A program made the translations under genes and the position numbers. The notes under the pieces are model-generated. The model saw only the letters and a program-made list of their open reading frames with translations. It did not search any database and was not told the DNA's origin. Source: Streptomyces maremycinicus (GTDB taxonomy: Bacteria > Actinomycetota > Actinomycetes > Streptomycetales > Streptomycetaceae). Taken from it: 64,000 bases of DNA. The first letter of the stretch is position 1. The number at the start of each line of letters is the position of its first letter. Positions 9,121 to 16,373 of the stretch are shown here, one piece after another. Where the stretch lies: the NCBI RefSeq assembly GCF_001184025.1, contig NZ_BBYG01000025.1, positions 19,750 to 83,749 of the forward strand. The letters are read 5' to 3'.

Positions 9121-9425
9121 ACATCTGGATCGCGATCGGCGCGACCGCCCTCGGTTGCTATGCCGTCAAGCTCGCCGGACTGCTCGTCCCCGCGGGTGTT
9201 CTCGAACGGCCCCTCGTCAGACGGTTCGCCGCCCTGCTCCCCGTCGCCCTGCTCGCCGCCCTCACCGCCCAGCAGACCTTCGCGGACGGGCACGCGCTCG
9301 TGCTGGACGCGAGGGCCGCGGGGCTCGCCGCGGCCGTCGTCGCCCTCGTGCTGCGGGCTCCTTTCCTGCTGGTCGTCGCGGTCGCCGTAGGGGTGACGGC
9401 GGGGGTGCGGGCCCTGGGCGGGTGA
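9117..9425 (+). CDS. azlD: AzlD domain protein, small exporter subunit
   Basis: Small membrane protein of 102 residues with three or four hydrophobic segments. Its family features include an N-terminal ATALGCYAVKLAG segment, a PLVRRFAALLPVALLAAL stretch and a C-terminal hydrophobic block. It starts at GTG 9117, overlapping the azlC stop by four bases, so the two are translationally coupled. It is known as the obligate partner of AzlC. A 9 bp inverted repeat follows the stop and probably ends the transcript. Confidence 0.87.
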   Translation: MNIWIAIGATALGCYAVKLAGLLVPAGVLERPLVRRFAALLPVALLAALTAQQTFADGHALVLDARAAGLAAAVVALVLRAPFLLVVAVAVGVTAGVRALGG

Positions 9426-9437
9426 GGGACGGGGAGC

Positions 9438-9468
9438 GCCGGGCCCACGGGCGATGTGCGGGCCCGGC
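9438..9468. terminator. Hairpin between azlD and convergent gene
   Basis: Perfect 9 bp inverted repeat GCCGGGCCC (9438-9446) / GGGCCCGGC (9460-9468) with a 13-nt loop, placed between two convergent genes. It has no T tract, as is usual for Streptomyces terminators. Confidence 0.65.
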
Positions 9469-9479
9469 GGCCCGCCGGG

Positions 9480-10424
9480 TCAGCCGATGGAGCGGCCGTA
9501 GGCCCTGAGGGTGCGCAGGGCCTCGATCGTCACGATGGGGCGGGCCTCCAGGGCGGTGCCGGGTGCCCAGCGGCGCCACCGGACGGGCCAGCCGCCGTCC
9601 TCTTGCTGATCGTCGGCGAGGTGGTCCAGGGAGCGCGTCATCTCGTCGTCGGTGAACCACGCCCGCGCGAGGGAGCTCGGCGTCCGCGCGAAGTCGTACG
9701 GGAAGTGGTGCTCGCCGGGGGCGTAGCCGGGCGCGACCGGATACGCGTCCAGGTCGTCCGGGTCCAGCGCGGCGAGCCGGTGCGCGCGCACCAGGCGGCC
9801 CAGCCGGTCGGCCGCCGCCTCCGCGCGCGGGCGGTCCGTCGCGGAGTCCAGGAAGGCCACGGCGGCCTGGATCTCGTACGGATGGGAGCGCTCCAGCGCG
9901 TCGACGGCCTGCCAGCAGAAGTCCGTGGCCCTGAAAAGCCAGGCATGCCACACGTCGTTGCGGTGCAGCAGGCCGACCACCGGACCGGTGGAGAGGAGTT
10001 CGCTGGGCGGGTCGTCCACGATCGGGATGAACGGGGCCGCCGGGTACCCGCGCTGGCTGGGATGGATCGCCGGCAACGCGCCGTCGTCGGTGGAGACCGA
10101 GGTCAGGTAGCGGCACACCCGCTCCACGCGCCGACCGCCGAGGCGACCGACGGAGTCCAGGACGCGCAGGGCCCGCAGGGTGTGCAGGGGCTGGCTCACG
10201 GGACCGCGCAGATCGGGCTCCAGCGCGTGGCCGTATCCGCCGTCCTCGTTCCGGTAGGCGTCGAGGGCGGTCTCGACGGGATCGGCGGCGCCGTGCAGGA
10301 AGTCGTGCGCGAAGACGCGCTGCTCCAGCACGCGCGCGGTGAGCCAGACGAAGTGCTCGGCGCGGAAGAGCGGGGAGTGCGCCGGGGGCGTCGGGGGGAG
10401 TGGGGATGCTCCGGATTCGGCCAT
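9480..10424 (-). CDS. Prenyltransferase/squalene-cyclase-like alpha/alpha-barrel protein
   Basis: Protein of 314 residues with repeated QxDGG-like motifs: NEDGGYGHALEPDLR near residue 60 and QEDGGWPVRW near 285. Such motifs occur in alpha/alpha toroid proteins of the terpene-cyclase/prenyltransferase-like superfamily. I see no DxDD or other clear catalytic motif, so a cyclase reaction should not be assumed. There is no signal peptide. The start is ATG 10424, divergent from the DUF3046 gene 78 bp away. Function unknown; it is probably a cytosolic protein conserved beside recA in Streptomyces. Confidence 0.7.
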   Translation of the reverse strand: MAESGASPLPPTPPAHSPLFRAEHFVWLTARVLEQRVFAHDFLHGAADPVETALDAYRNEDGGYGHALEPDLRGPVSQPLHTLRALRVLDSVGRLGGRRVERVCRYLTSVSTDDGALPAIHPSQRGYPAAPFIPIVDDPPSELLSTGPVVGLLHRNDVWHAWLFRATDFCWQAVDALERSHPYEIQAAVAFLDSATDRPRAEAAADRLGRLVRAHRLAALDPDDLDAYPVAPGYAPGEHHFPYDFARTPSSLARAWFTDDEMTRSLDHLADDQQEDGGWPVRWRRWAPGTALEARPIVTIEALRTLRAYGRSIG

Positions 10425-10502
10425 GCGTTGACCGTAGGGCGGAAAGCGGTCTCGGCAGGCGGTCCCGGCGAGGGGCACCCCCGCGCGCGGGATACTGGTG
10501 TC

Positions 10503-10697
10503 ATGCGGTTGACGGTCTTCTGGCAGCGAATGGACGAGCACTTCGGCGCGGGATACGCCGAGACGTTCGCGCGCGATCACGTGATGGCGGAACTCGGCGG
10601 ACGCACGGTGCACGGGGCGCTGGCGGACGGCTGGGAGGCCAAGGACGTGTGGCGCGTGGTGTGCACGGTGATGAACGTTCCCCAGGAGATGCGCTGA
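10503..10697 (+). CDS. DUF3046 domain protein
   Basis: A 64-residue protein starting MRLTVFWQRMDEHFG and ending with a Trp-rich ADGWEAKDVWRVVC segment. It matches the small actinobacterial DUF3046 family, which is commonly found just upstream of recA. It is soluble and lacks membrane segments. Role unknown. The next plus-strand gene, a membrane permease, starts 60 bp downstream, so the two could share a transcript. Confidence 0.8.
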   Translation: MRLTVFWQRMDEHFGAGYAETFARDHVMAELGGRTVHGALADGWEAKDVWRVVCTVMNVPQEMR

Positions 10698-10757
10698 TCC
10701 CACAAGAAGATCGCAGGCGGCGCTCCGATTGTCGGTGCGGTAGGCGAGACTTGCTCC

Positions 10758-12053
10758 GTGGCACCCACTGACGAGACCGGGCAGGTCGCCCGGCACCCAT
10801 CCCCGCTCGGCGCCGCGCCGCCCACCGGACCGCCCCCGGCCGACGGCGGCACCGGGCAGGGCGCGCGCATGCCGCGCTGGCTTCCGCGCGCCATGGTGCT
10901 CGCGCTCGCCCTCGTCGGTGCGTTCCAGCTGGGCACCTGGGCCTTCCATCAGCTCATCGGCCTGCTGCTCAACATCCTGATCGCGTTCTTCCTGGCCCTC
11001 GCGATAGAGCCGGCGGTCAGCCGGATGGCGGCCCGTGGGATGCGCCGGGGGCTCGCGACCTTCCTGGTCTTCTTCGGCCTGCTGATCGTGGCCGCCGGCT
11101 TCTTCACGCTGCTGGGCTCGATGCTGGCGGGCCAGATCATCAGGATGATCGAGGGTTTCCCGGACTACCTCGACTCGGTGATCAACTGGGTCAACACCAC
11201 GTTCCACACCGAACTCAGACGGGTGGACATCCAGGAGGGCCTGCTCCACTCCGACTGGCTGCGGAAGTACGCGCAGAACAGCGCGGCCGGCGTCCTGGAC
11301 GTCTCCACACAGGTCCTCGGCGGCCTCTTCAAGCTGCTGACGATCGCGCTGTTCTCGTTCTACTTCGCCGCCGACGGACCCCGCCTGCGCCGCGCCCTGT
11401 GTTCCGTCCTGCCGCCCGCCCGCCAGGCCGAGGTGCTGCGGGCGTGGGAGATCGCCGTCGACAAGACCGGCGGCTATCTGTACTCGCGCGGCCTGATGGC
11501 GTTGATCTCCGGCGTCGCGCACTACGTCCTGCTCGAGGCGCTCGGCATCCCCTACGCGCCCGTGCTCGCCGTCTGGGTGGGCGTGGTCTCGCAGTTCATC
11601 CCCACGATCGGCACGTATCTCGCGGGCGCCCTGCCCATGCTGATCGCCTTCACGGTCTCGCCCCTGTACGCCGTGTGGGTGCTCATCTTCGTCGTGGTGT
11701 ACCAGCAGTTCGAGAACTACATGCTTCAGCCCAAGCTGACCTCGAAGACCGTCGACATCCATCCCGCCGTCGCCTTCGGCTCCGTCATCGCGGGCACCGC
11801 CCTCCTCGGCGCCGTCGGCGCGCTGATCGCCATCCCCGCGGTCGCGACGCTCCAGGCGTTCCTGGGCGCCTATGTGAAGCGTTACGACGTCACGGACGAC
11901 CCCCGCGTCCACGGCCACCGGGGGCGGGGCGAGGGGCCGGGACCCCTCACACGCGCGCGACGGCTGTGGGGGCGGGTGCGGCACCGGCCGGACGAATCGC
12001 GGGACGACTCACGAGACGGGTCACGGGACGGGTCGCGGGACGAGTCCGGCTGA
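10758..12053 (+). CDS. AI-2E family transporter (permease)
   Basis: Membrane protein of 431 residues. After a Pro/Gly-rich N-terminal 45 residues come paired transmembrane helices, a long periplasmic-type linker (FPDYLDSVINWVN), and the family's C-terminal signature region including SQFIPTIGTYLAGALP and VYQQFENYMLQPKLTSK. The family contains AI-2 exporters and Na+/H+ antiporter-like members; the substrate here is unknown. The C-terminus ends in a charged tail with a repeated SRDG/SRDE unit, encoded by short direct repeats. The start is GTG 10758. Confidence 0.87.
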   Translation: MAPTDETGQVARHPSPLGAAPPTGPPPADGGTGQGARMPRWLPRAMVLALALVGAFQLGTWAFHQLIGLLLNILIAFFLALAIEPAVSRMAARGMRRGLATFLVFFGLLIVAAGFFTLLGSMLAGQIIRMIEGFPDYLDSVINWVNTTFHTELRRVDIQEGLLHSDWLRKYAQNSAAGVLDVSTQVLGGLFKLLTIALFSFYFAADGPRLRRALCSVLPPARQAEVLRAWEIAVDKTGGYLYSRGLMALISGVAHYVLLEALGIPYAPVLAVWVGVVSQFIPTIGTYLAGALPMLIAFTVSPLYAVWVLIFVVVYQQFENYMLQPKLTSKTVDIHPAVAFGSVIAGTALLGAVGALIAIPAVATLQAFLGAYVKRYDVTDDPRVHGHRGRGEGPGPLTRARRLWGRVRHRPDESRDDSRDGSRDGSRDESG

Positions 12054-12079
12054 GGGGGCGCGGCGGAGTGGTGTCGGCG

Positions 12080-12099
12080 GCCGAGGGTCGCCCTTCGGC
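12080..12099. terminator. Imperfect hairpin between convergent genes
   Basis: GCCGAGGG / CCCTTCGGC stem with one bulged base, between the AI-2E permease and the convergent membrane-protein gene. The gap (12,054-12,174) also holds two copies of CTTCGGCGCCTGAG about 40 bp apart. Confidence 0.5.
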
Positions 12100-12174
12100 G
12101 CCTGAGCACCGCGCCTGATCGGTCCCGGGGCTCCTTCGGCGCCTGAGGACCCCGCCGGACCTCGGGACCGCCCA

Positions 12175-13035
12175 CTAGTACCTCAAGACCGCCCACACTC
12201 CGGCCGCGGCGACCGCGGCCGCGTAGCACCCCACCGCCACGGTCACGATCCGCCGGCGCACCGACTCGCTCCAGGAGGTGCGCGACAGCAGCCAGGCCAG
12301 GGCGGGCAGTACCAGGAGGGCGTGCAGACTCACCCCGTGCAGGGGCTTGAGCGAGGCCGTCGAGTGGTACGCCGCCTCCTGGTGTCCGGTGCGGGTGAGC
12401 ACGACACCGCGCGCGATCATCGCCGCCCCCGAGGCGAGCGCGACCAGCAGGATCGCGAAACCGGAGCGCACCGCGAGGGCCATCCCGGCCGGGCCGGTCG
12501 GCCGGTGCCGGAAGGAGGCCACGGCGAACCCGGTGAGCACCACGACGAGGACCCCGCCGCCGACCGCCAGCGTCATGGACACGGCCGTGTCGAAGGGCGT
12601 CTCCATGTCCAGGTGCGAGGGCACTCCGCGCCAGGCCTGGAGGGTGATGCCCGCGACCTCCACGACGCAGTCGGCGGCGAACACCCCGAGCAGCGGGCCG
12701 CGCAGCCGTGGGCCGACCCGCACGTACGAGGTGACCCGGACGATCGCGAGGAGCGTGATTCCGAAGGAGAGTCCGAAGGTCACCGGCTTGCGCCAGGAGA
12801 CGGGTCCGTTCCAGGGGCCGCCGTCGACGGCGAACACAGCGAGGTGCACGAGTCCGGAGAGGACCAGCAGGAGCGCCGTCGCCTCGTGGCGGCGGTGGGC
12901 GAGGTGGGCGAGGTACCGGGGGTACCGGGCGTGCCGGTGGTGCCGGCTGTCCAGAGGGTGAGGGTGAGGGTGGGGTGGGACCGGGTACCCGGTGTGTGCC
13001 GCGCCGCGGACCTGTCCGGTCTTCTGCTGCTCCAT
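12175..13035 (-). CDS. Polytopic membrane protein of unknown function
   Basis: Protein of 286 residues with about seven hydrophobic segments. A conserved-looking first loop, GGPWNGPVSWRKPVTFGLSF, follows the first helix. The N-terminal 50 residues are unusually rich in His and Pro (for example HPHPHPLDSRHHRHARYPRY) and precede the first membrane helix. I do not recognise a family with a known function. The start is ATG 13035; the longer frame to 13311 runs into the recA promoter region. It is transcribed away from recA. Confidence 0.72.
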   Translation of the reverse strand: MEQQKTGQVRGAAHTGYPVPPHPHPHPLDSRHHRHARYPRYLAHLAHRRHEATALLLVLSGLVHLAVFAVDGGPWNGPVSWRKPVTFGLSFGITLLAIVRVTSYVRVGPRLRGPLLGVFAADCVVEVAGITLQAWRGVPSHLDMETPFDTAVSMTLAVGGGVLVVVLTGFAVASFRHRPTGPAGMALAVRSGFAILLVALASGAAMIARGVVLTRTGHQEAAYHSTASLKPLHGVSLHALLVLPALAWLLSRTSWSESVRRRIVTVAVGCYAAAVAAAGVWAVLRY

Positions 13036-13211
13036 GCACCGAGCGTCCCGGCCGCGTCGTACGGCGTCGTCGTCCCGCCGAAGACACCCGTCGTACGCCC
13101 GGCGAAGTAGCCGGGAAGGTGGGGAAAGGGCGGGGACGCAGACCTGTGCGAGCCGGATCGGGGGGTGTTGTCGGCGCGTGAACGCAGCCTCGGGAGTGCC
13201 GCGTGGTGCGC

Positions 13212-13241
13212 TTGACACGGAAATCGAACATCCATTCTTAT
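13212..13241 (+). promoter_or_regulatory. recA promoter with overlapping SOS (Cheo-type) box
   Basis: A TTGACA -35 hexamer lies at 13212-13217. An SOS-like site, CGAACATCCATTCT, lies at 13225-13238 and covers the spacer and the likely -10 region around 13235-13241. The actinobacterial/Bacillus SOS consensus is CGAAC-N4-GTTCG. Here the left half is perfect and the right half is ATTCT. As I recall, GAACATCCATTCT has been described for a Streptomyces recA promoter. LexA bound here would block RNA polymerase. Confidence 0.78.
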
Positions 13242-13401
13242 TGAGGCTCCGGCGGGACTCAGGTCGGGCGTTCCGTCCTGGTTCGGGTGGGTAAGCGCCC
13301 GAGTTATCCACAGGCCGGACCGGCGTCGGGGCGCATTGTCAGTGGCAGGCGTTAGCGTCTTTGACGTGAAGCGATCGACTCAAGCAAACCGGGTGGAACC
13401 C

Positions 13402-14532
13402 ATGGCAGGAACCGACCGCGAGAAGGCCCTGGATGCCGCACTCGCACAGATTGAACGGCAGTTCGGCAAGGGCGCCGTCATGCGTCTCGGCGAGCGACCG
13501 AACGAGCCCATCGAGGTCATCCCCACCGGGTCGACCGCACTCGACGTCGCCCTCGGTGTCGGTGGGCTGCCGCGCGGCCGCGTGGTGGAGGTGTACGGCC
13601 CGGAGTCCTCCGGTAAGACGACACTGACACTGCACGCCGTGGCGAACGCGCAGAAGGCCGGCGGACAGGTCGCCTTCGTGGACGCGGAGCACGCCCTCGA
13701 CCCCGAGTACGCGAAGAAGCTCGGTGTCGACATCGACAACCTGATCCTCTCGCAGCCGGACAACGGCGAGCAGGCCCTCGAGATCGTGGACATGCTGGTC
13801 CGCTCCGGCGCCCTCGACCTCATCGTCATCGACTCCGTCGCCGCGCTCGTCCCGCGCGCCGAGATCGAGGGCGAGATGGGCGACAGCCACGTTGGTCTCC
13901 AGGCCCGTCTGATGAGCCAGGCCCTGCGGAAGATCACCAGCGCGCTCAACCAGTCCAAGACCACCGCGATCTTCATCAACCAGCTCCGCGAGAAGATCGG
14001 CGTGATGTTCGGCTCCCCGGAGACCACGACCGGTGGCCGGGCACTGAAGTTCTACGCCTCGGTGCGCCTCGACATCCGTCGCATCGAGACCCTGAAGGAC
14101 GGTACGGACGCGGTCGGCAACCGCACCCGCGTCAAGGTCGTCAAGAACAAGGTCGCGCCGCCCTTCAAGCAGGCCGAGTTCGACATCCTCTACGGGCAGG
14201 GCATCAGCCGCGAGGGCGGTCTGATCGACATGGGCGTGGAGAACGGCTTCGTCCGCAAGGCCGGCGCCTGGTACACGTACGAGGGCGACCAGCTGGGACA
14301 GGGCAAGGAGAACGCCCGCAACTTCCTGAAGGACAACCCCGACCTCGCCAACGAGATCGAGAAGAAGATCAAGGAGAAGCTGGGCGTCGGCGTGCGTCCG
14401 GAGGAGCCCGCCGCCGAGCCGGGCCCGGTCGCCGCGGCTACCGCGGGCGCACCGGCGGAGGACGCGGCCAAGGCGGTTCCGGCCACCGCGGCCAAGACCG
14501 CCAAGACCAAGGCCGCGGCTGCCAAGAGCTGA
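13402..14532 (+). CDS. recA: Recombinase RecA
   Basis: Homologous recombination protein and LexA co-protease of 376 residues, within a few residues of the usual Streptomyces length. It has Walker A GPESSGKT at 66-73, the Walker B-type strand LDLIVIDSVAAL, the MSQALRK loop, the DNA-binding loop containing GVMFGSPETTTGG, and a lysine/alanine-rich C-terminal tail. The start is ATG 13402 with GGTGG upstream; the in-frame start at 13336 would add 22 residues that include promoter sequence. recX begins three bases after the stop, so the pair is an operon under SOS control. Confidence 0.98.
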   Translation: MAGTDREKALDAALAQIERQFGKGAVMRLGERPNEPIEVIPTGSTALDVALGVGGLPRGRVVEVYGPESSGKTTLTLHAVANAQKAGGQVAFVDAEHALDPEYAKKLGVDIDNLILSQPDNGEQALEIVDMLVRSGALDLIVIDSVAALVPRAEIEGEMGDSHVGLQARLMSQALRKITSALNQSKTTAIFINQLREKIGVMFGSPETTTGGRALKFYASVRLDIRRIETLKDGTDAVGNRTRVKVVKNKVAPPFKQAEFDILYGQGISREGGLIDMGVENGFVRKAGAWYTYEGDQLGQGKENARNFLKDNPDLANEIEKKIKEKLGVGVRPEEPAAEPGPVAAATAGAPAEDAAKAVPATAAKTAKTKAAAAKS

Positions 14533-14535
14533 TCC

Positions 14536-15330
14536 GTGACGCGACGAACGGACTGGGCCGAGTACGTCCGCCCCGACACCCCTCGGGGCGCGGGGGGCGG
14601 GGCCGACGACGGCCCCGCCCTGGCCGGCGACGACCGGCCGGAGAGCGGCTCGTACCGCGGTGACGGGTCGGACGGCGACGACCGGCCCCGGGGTGGCCGG
14701 GCGCGGCGCGGCGGCGATGGAGGTCCACGCGGTGCGCGTGGGCGCCGTCGGCGCGGCTTCGGAGAAGCGTCCGCCGAGGACGAAGGCACCTCTTCCTCGT
14801 CGAGGGCCGAGGAGCAGGAGGGGTCTTCAGGGGACCCGGCTGAGCGGGCACGGGCGATCTGCCTGCGCCTGCTCACCGGGACCCCGCGCACCCGGAAGCA
14901 GCTCGCGGACGCCCTGCGCAAACGAGAGATCCCGGAGGACGTGGCGGAGGAGGTGCTGTCGCGGTTCGAGGAGGTCGGGCTGATCAACGACGGCGCCTTC
15001 GCGGACGCCTGGGTGGAATCACGGCATCACGGACGCGGGCTGGCCCGGCGGGCGCTCGCCCAGGAGCTGCGGACCAAGGGCGTCGACCCGGAGCTGATCG
15101 AGGAGGCCGTCGCCCAGCTCGACTCCGAGCAGGAAGAGGAGACGGCGCGCGAGCTCGTCGCCCGCAAGCTGCGCTCGACCCGCGGCCTCGACCGCGACAA
15201 ACGCCTGCGCCGCCTGGCCGGGATGCTCGCGCGCAAGGGCTATCCGGAGGGCATGGCCCTGCGGGTGGTGCGACAGGCGCTGGAGGCGGAGGGCCAGGAC
15301 ACGGAGTTCCTGGACGGCGAAGGGTTCTGA
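14536..15330 (+). CDS. recX: Recombination regulatory protein RecX
   Basis: Modulator that binds RecA filaments and restrains their activity. It has 264 residues. The C-terminal 160 carry the RecX three-helix repeats, with signatures ICLRLLTGTPRTRKQL, FEEVGLINDGAFADAW and ARRALAQELRTKG. The N-terminal 95 are a low-complexity Asp/Gly/Arg linker typical of Streptomyces RecX. It starts at GTG 14536 directly after recA, in the usual recA-recX operon. Confidence 0.95.
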   Translation: MTRRTDWAEYVRPDTPRGAGGGADDGPALAGDDRPESGSYRGDGSDGDDRPRGGRARRGGDGGPRGARGRRRRGFGEASAEDEGTSSSSRAEEQEGSSGDPAERARAICLRLLTGTPRTRKQLADALRKREIPEDVAEEVLSRFEEVGLINDGAFADAWVESRHHGRGLARRALAQELRTKGVDPELIEEAVAQLDSEQEEETARELVARKLRSTRGLDRDKRLRRLAGMLARKGYPEGMALRVVRQALEAEGQDTEFLDGEGF

Positions 15331-15356
15331 ACGCGCGAGGCACGCAACGAGGGGCG

Positions 15357-15374
15357 CGCGAACAGGGGTTCGCG
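15357..15374. promoter_or_regulatory. Perfect SOS-box palindrome downstream of recX
   Basis: CGCGAACAGGGGTTCGCG is an 18 bp palindrome with 7 bp arms and a 4-nt spacer. It contains an exact CGAAC-N4-GTTCG SOS consensus at 15359-15372 and lies 26 bp after the recX stop. It can be read as a LexA operator, as the hairpin terminator of recA-recX, or as both. It is a better SOS match than the recA or lexA sites. Confidence 0.6.
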
Positions 15375-15503
15375 ATGAGGGCGTGCAACGCGGCCGGGAA
15401 CGCGGGCCTGGAGCGCGAGGCGCTGAACAATGGGCGCTGTGAACGACCGTTCCCCGCTGGTGGGGTGGGGATAGCCCCCCGCTGAGGACGCCGGACCACC
15501 GCA

Positions 15504-15523
15504 GTGCACAGGCATCTGTGCAC
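15504..15523. promoter_or_regulatory. Perfect inverted repeat ahead of the ArsR-like gene
   Basis: GTGCACAGGCATCTGTGCAC has perfect 8 bp arms around GCAT. It ends 16 bp before the ATG at 15540. Its form (dyad, 4-nt spacer, start-proximal) fits an operator for the winged-helix regulator that it precedes. Autoregulation is inferred. Confidence 0.6.
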
Positions 15524-15539
15524 AGGCGAGTGTGTACGC

Positions 15540-16373
15540 ATGCCCCAGGAACCCGAAGTCCCGGACCCCGGTGCCGACAAGCCCGCGGAGGCGGAGCCCG
15601 CCGCCGCAGCCCCCGTCGAGCTCGGCGATCTCGCCGCTCTCAGGGCGCTCGCCCAGCCGCGCCGTCAGCGCATGCTCGAACACCTCACCCGGCAGGGCCC
15701 GGCCACCTCGGCGACCCTCGCCCGCGCCCTCGGCCTGAACACCGGATCCACCAGCTACCACCTGCGTGAGCTGGCCAGGTACGGCTTCGTCGAGGAGACC
15801 GACGCCGGGCAGGCCACGCTTCGAGGGGAGAACCCGGCGGAAGTGAGGCGCGCGGAGCCGTCCACCCATCGGGAGCGCTGGTGGCGGGCAGTTCCCGGGG
15901 ATCGCCGGTTCCCGCCCCGCAGCCGCCAGGGTCCTGAGATGCGGCCCGTGATGGACGAGCTGAACCACCATGCCTACGCCGCCGATCTGGACCTCTTCGA
16001 GCGGCTCCAGCGGGACGCGAAGGACGACGACCCGTGGGCGGACGCGTTCCCCTACTCGCGCGGCACCATCCGGCTGACCCTGCCCGAACTCCGGGACTTC
16101 TTCGAGGAGTACATCGCTCTCCTCAACCGCTACAAGCGACCCGATTCGGCGACACCCGCGGGGGCCCGCACCCTGCTCACCCGCTTCCTCGCCTTCCCCG
16201 TGGCCTCCTCCGGTCCCGCCTCCTCGGGTCCCGCCTCCTCGGGTCCCGCCTCCTCGGGTCCCGCCTCCTCGGGTCCCGCCTCCTCGGGTCCCGCCTCCTC
16301 CGGAACGTCCTCCGTTCCGATCCCGTCCGTCACGCCCTCCGCCGGTGACGGAAGAGAGGCCGATCCCTCATGA
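15540..16373 (+). CDS. ArsR-like winged helix-turn-helix regulator
   Basis: Regulator of 277 residues. An ArsR/HTH_20-type DNA-binding domain lies near residues 30-85 (LAALRALAQPRRQRMLEHL, ATSATLARALGLNTGSTSYH, LRELARYGFVEE). A longer sensor-like region with RERWWRAVPGDRRF and a helical DELNHHAYAADLDLFERL follows. The C-terminus contains six tandem ASSGP repeats. The start is ATG 15540; an upstream GTG at 15504 would place the inverted repeat inside the coding region. The TGA stop overlaps the ATG of the broken ABC permease (ATGA), so the two were an operon. Confidence 0.82.
   Translation: MPQEPEVPDPGADKPAEAEPAAAAPVELGDLAALRALAQPRRQRMLEHLTRQGPATSATLARALGLNTGSTSYHLRELARYGFVEETDAGQATLRGENPAEVRRAEPSTHRERWWRAVPGDRRFPPRSRQGPEMRPVMDELNHHAYAADLDLFERLQRDAKDDDPWADAFPYSRGTIRLTLPELRDFFEEYIALLNRYKRPDSATPAGARTLLTRFLAFPVASSGPASSGPASSGPASSGPASSGPASSGPASSGTSSVPIPSVTPSAGDGREADPS
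16203..16292 (+). repeat. 15-bp tandem repeat, six copies, inside the ArsR-like gene
   Basis: Six in-frame copies of GCCTCCTCGGGTCCC (the first has one change) followed by a partial seventh. They encode ASSGP repeats. Because the unit is a multiple of three, copy-number change keeps the frame. Confidence 0.92.
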
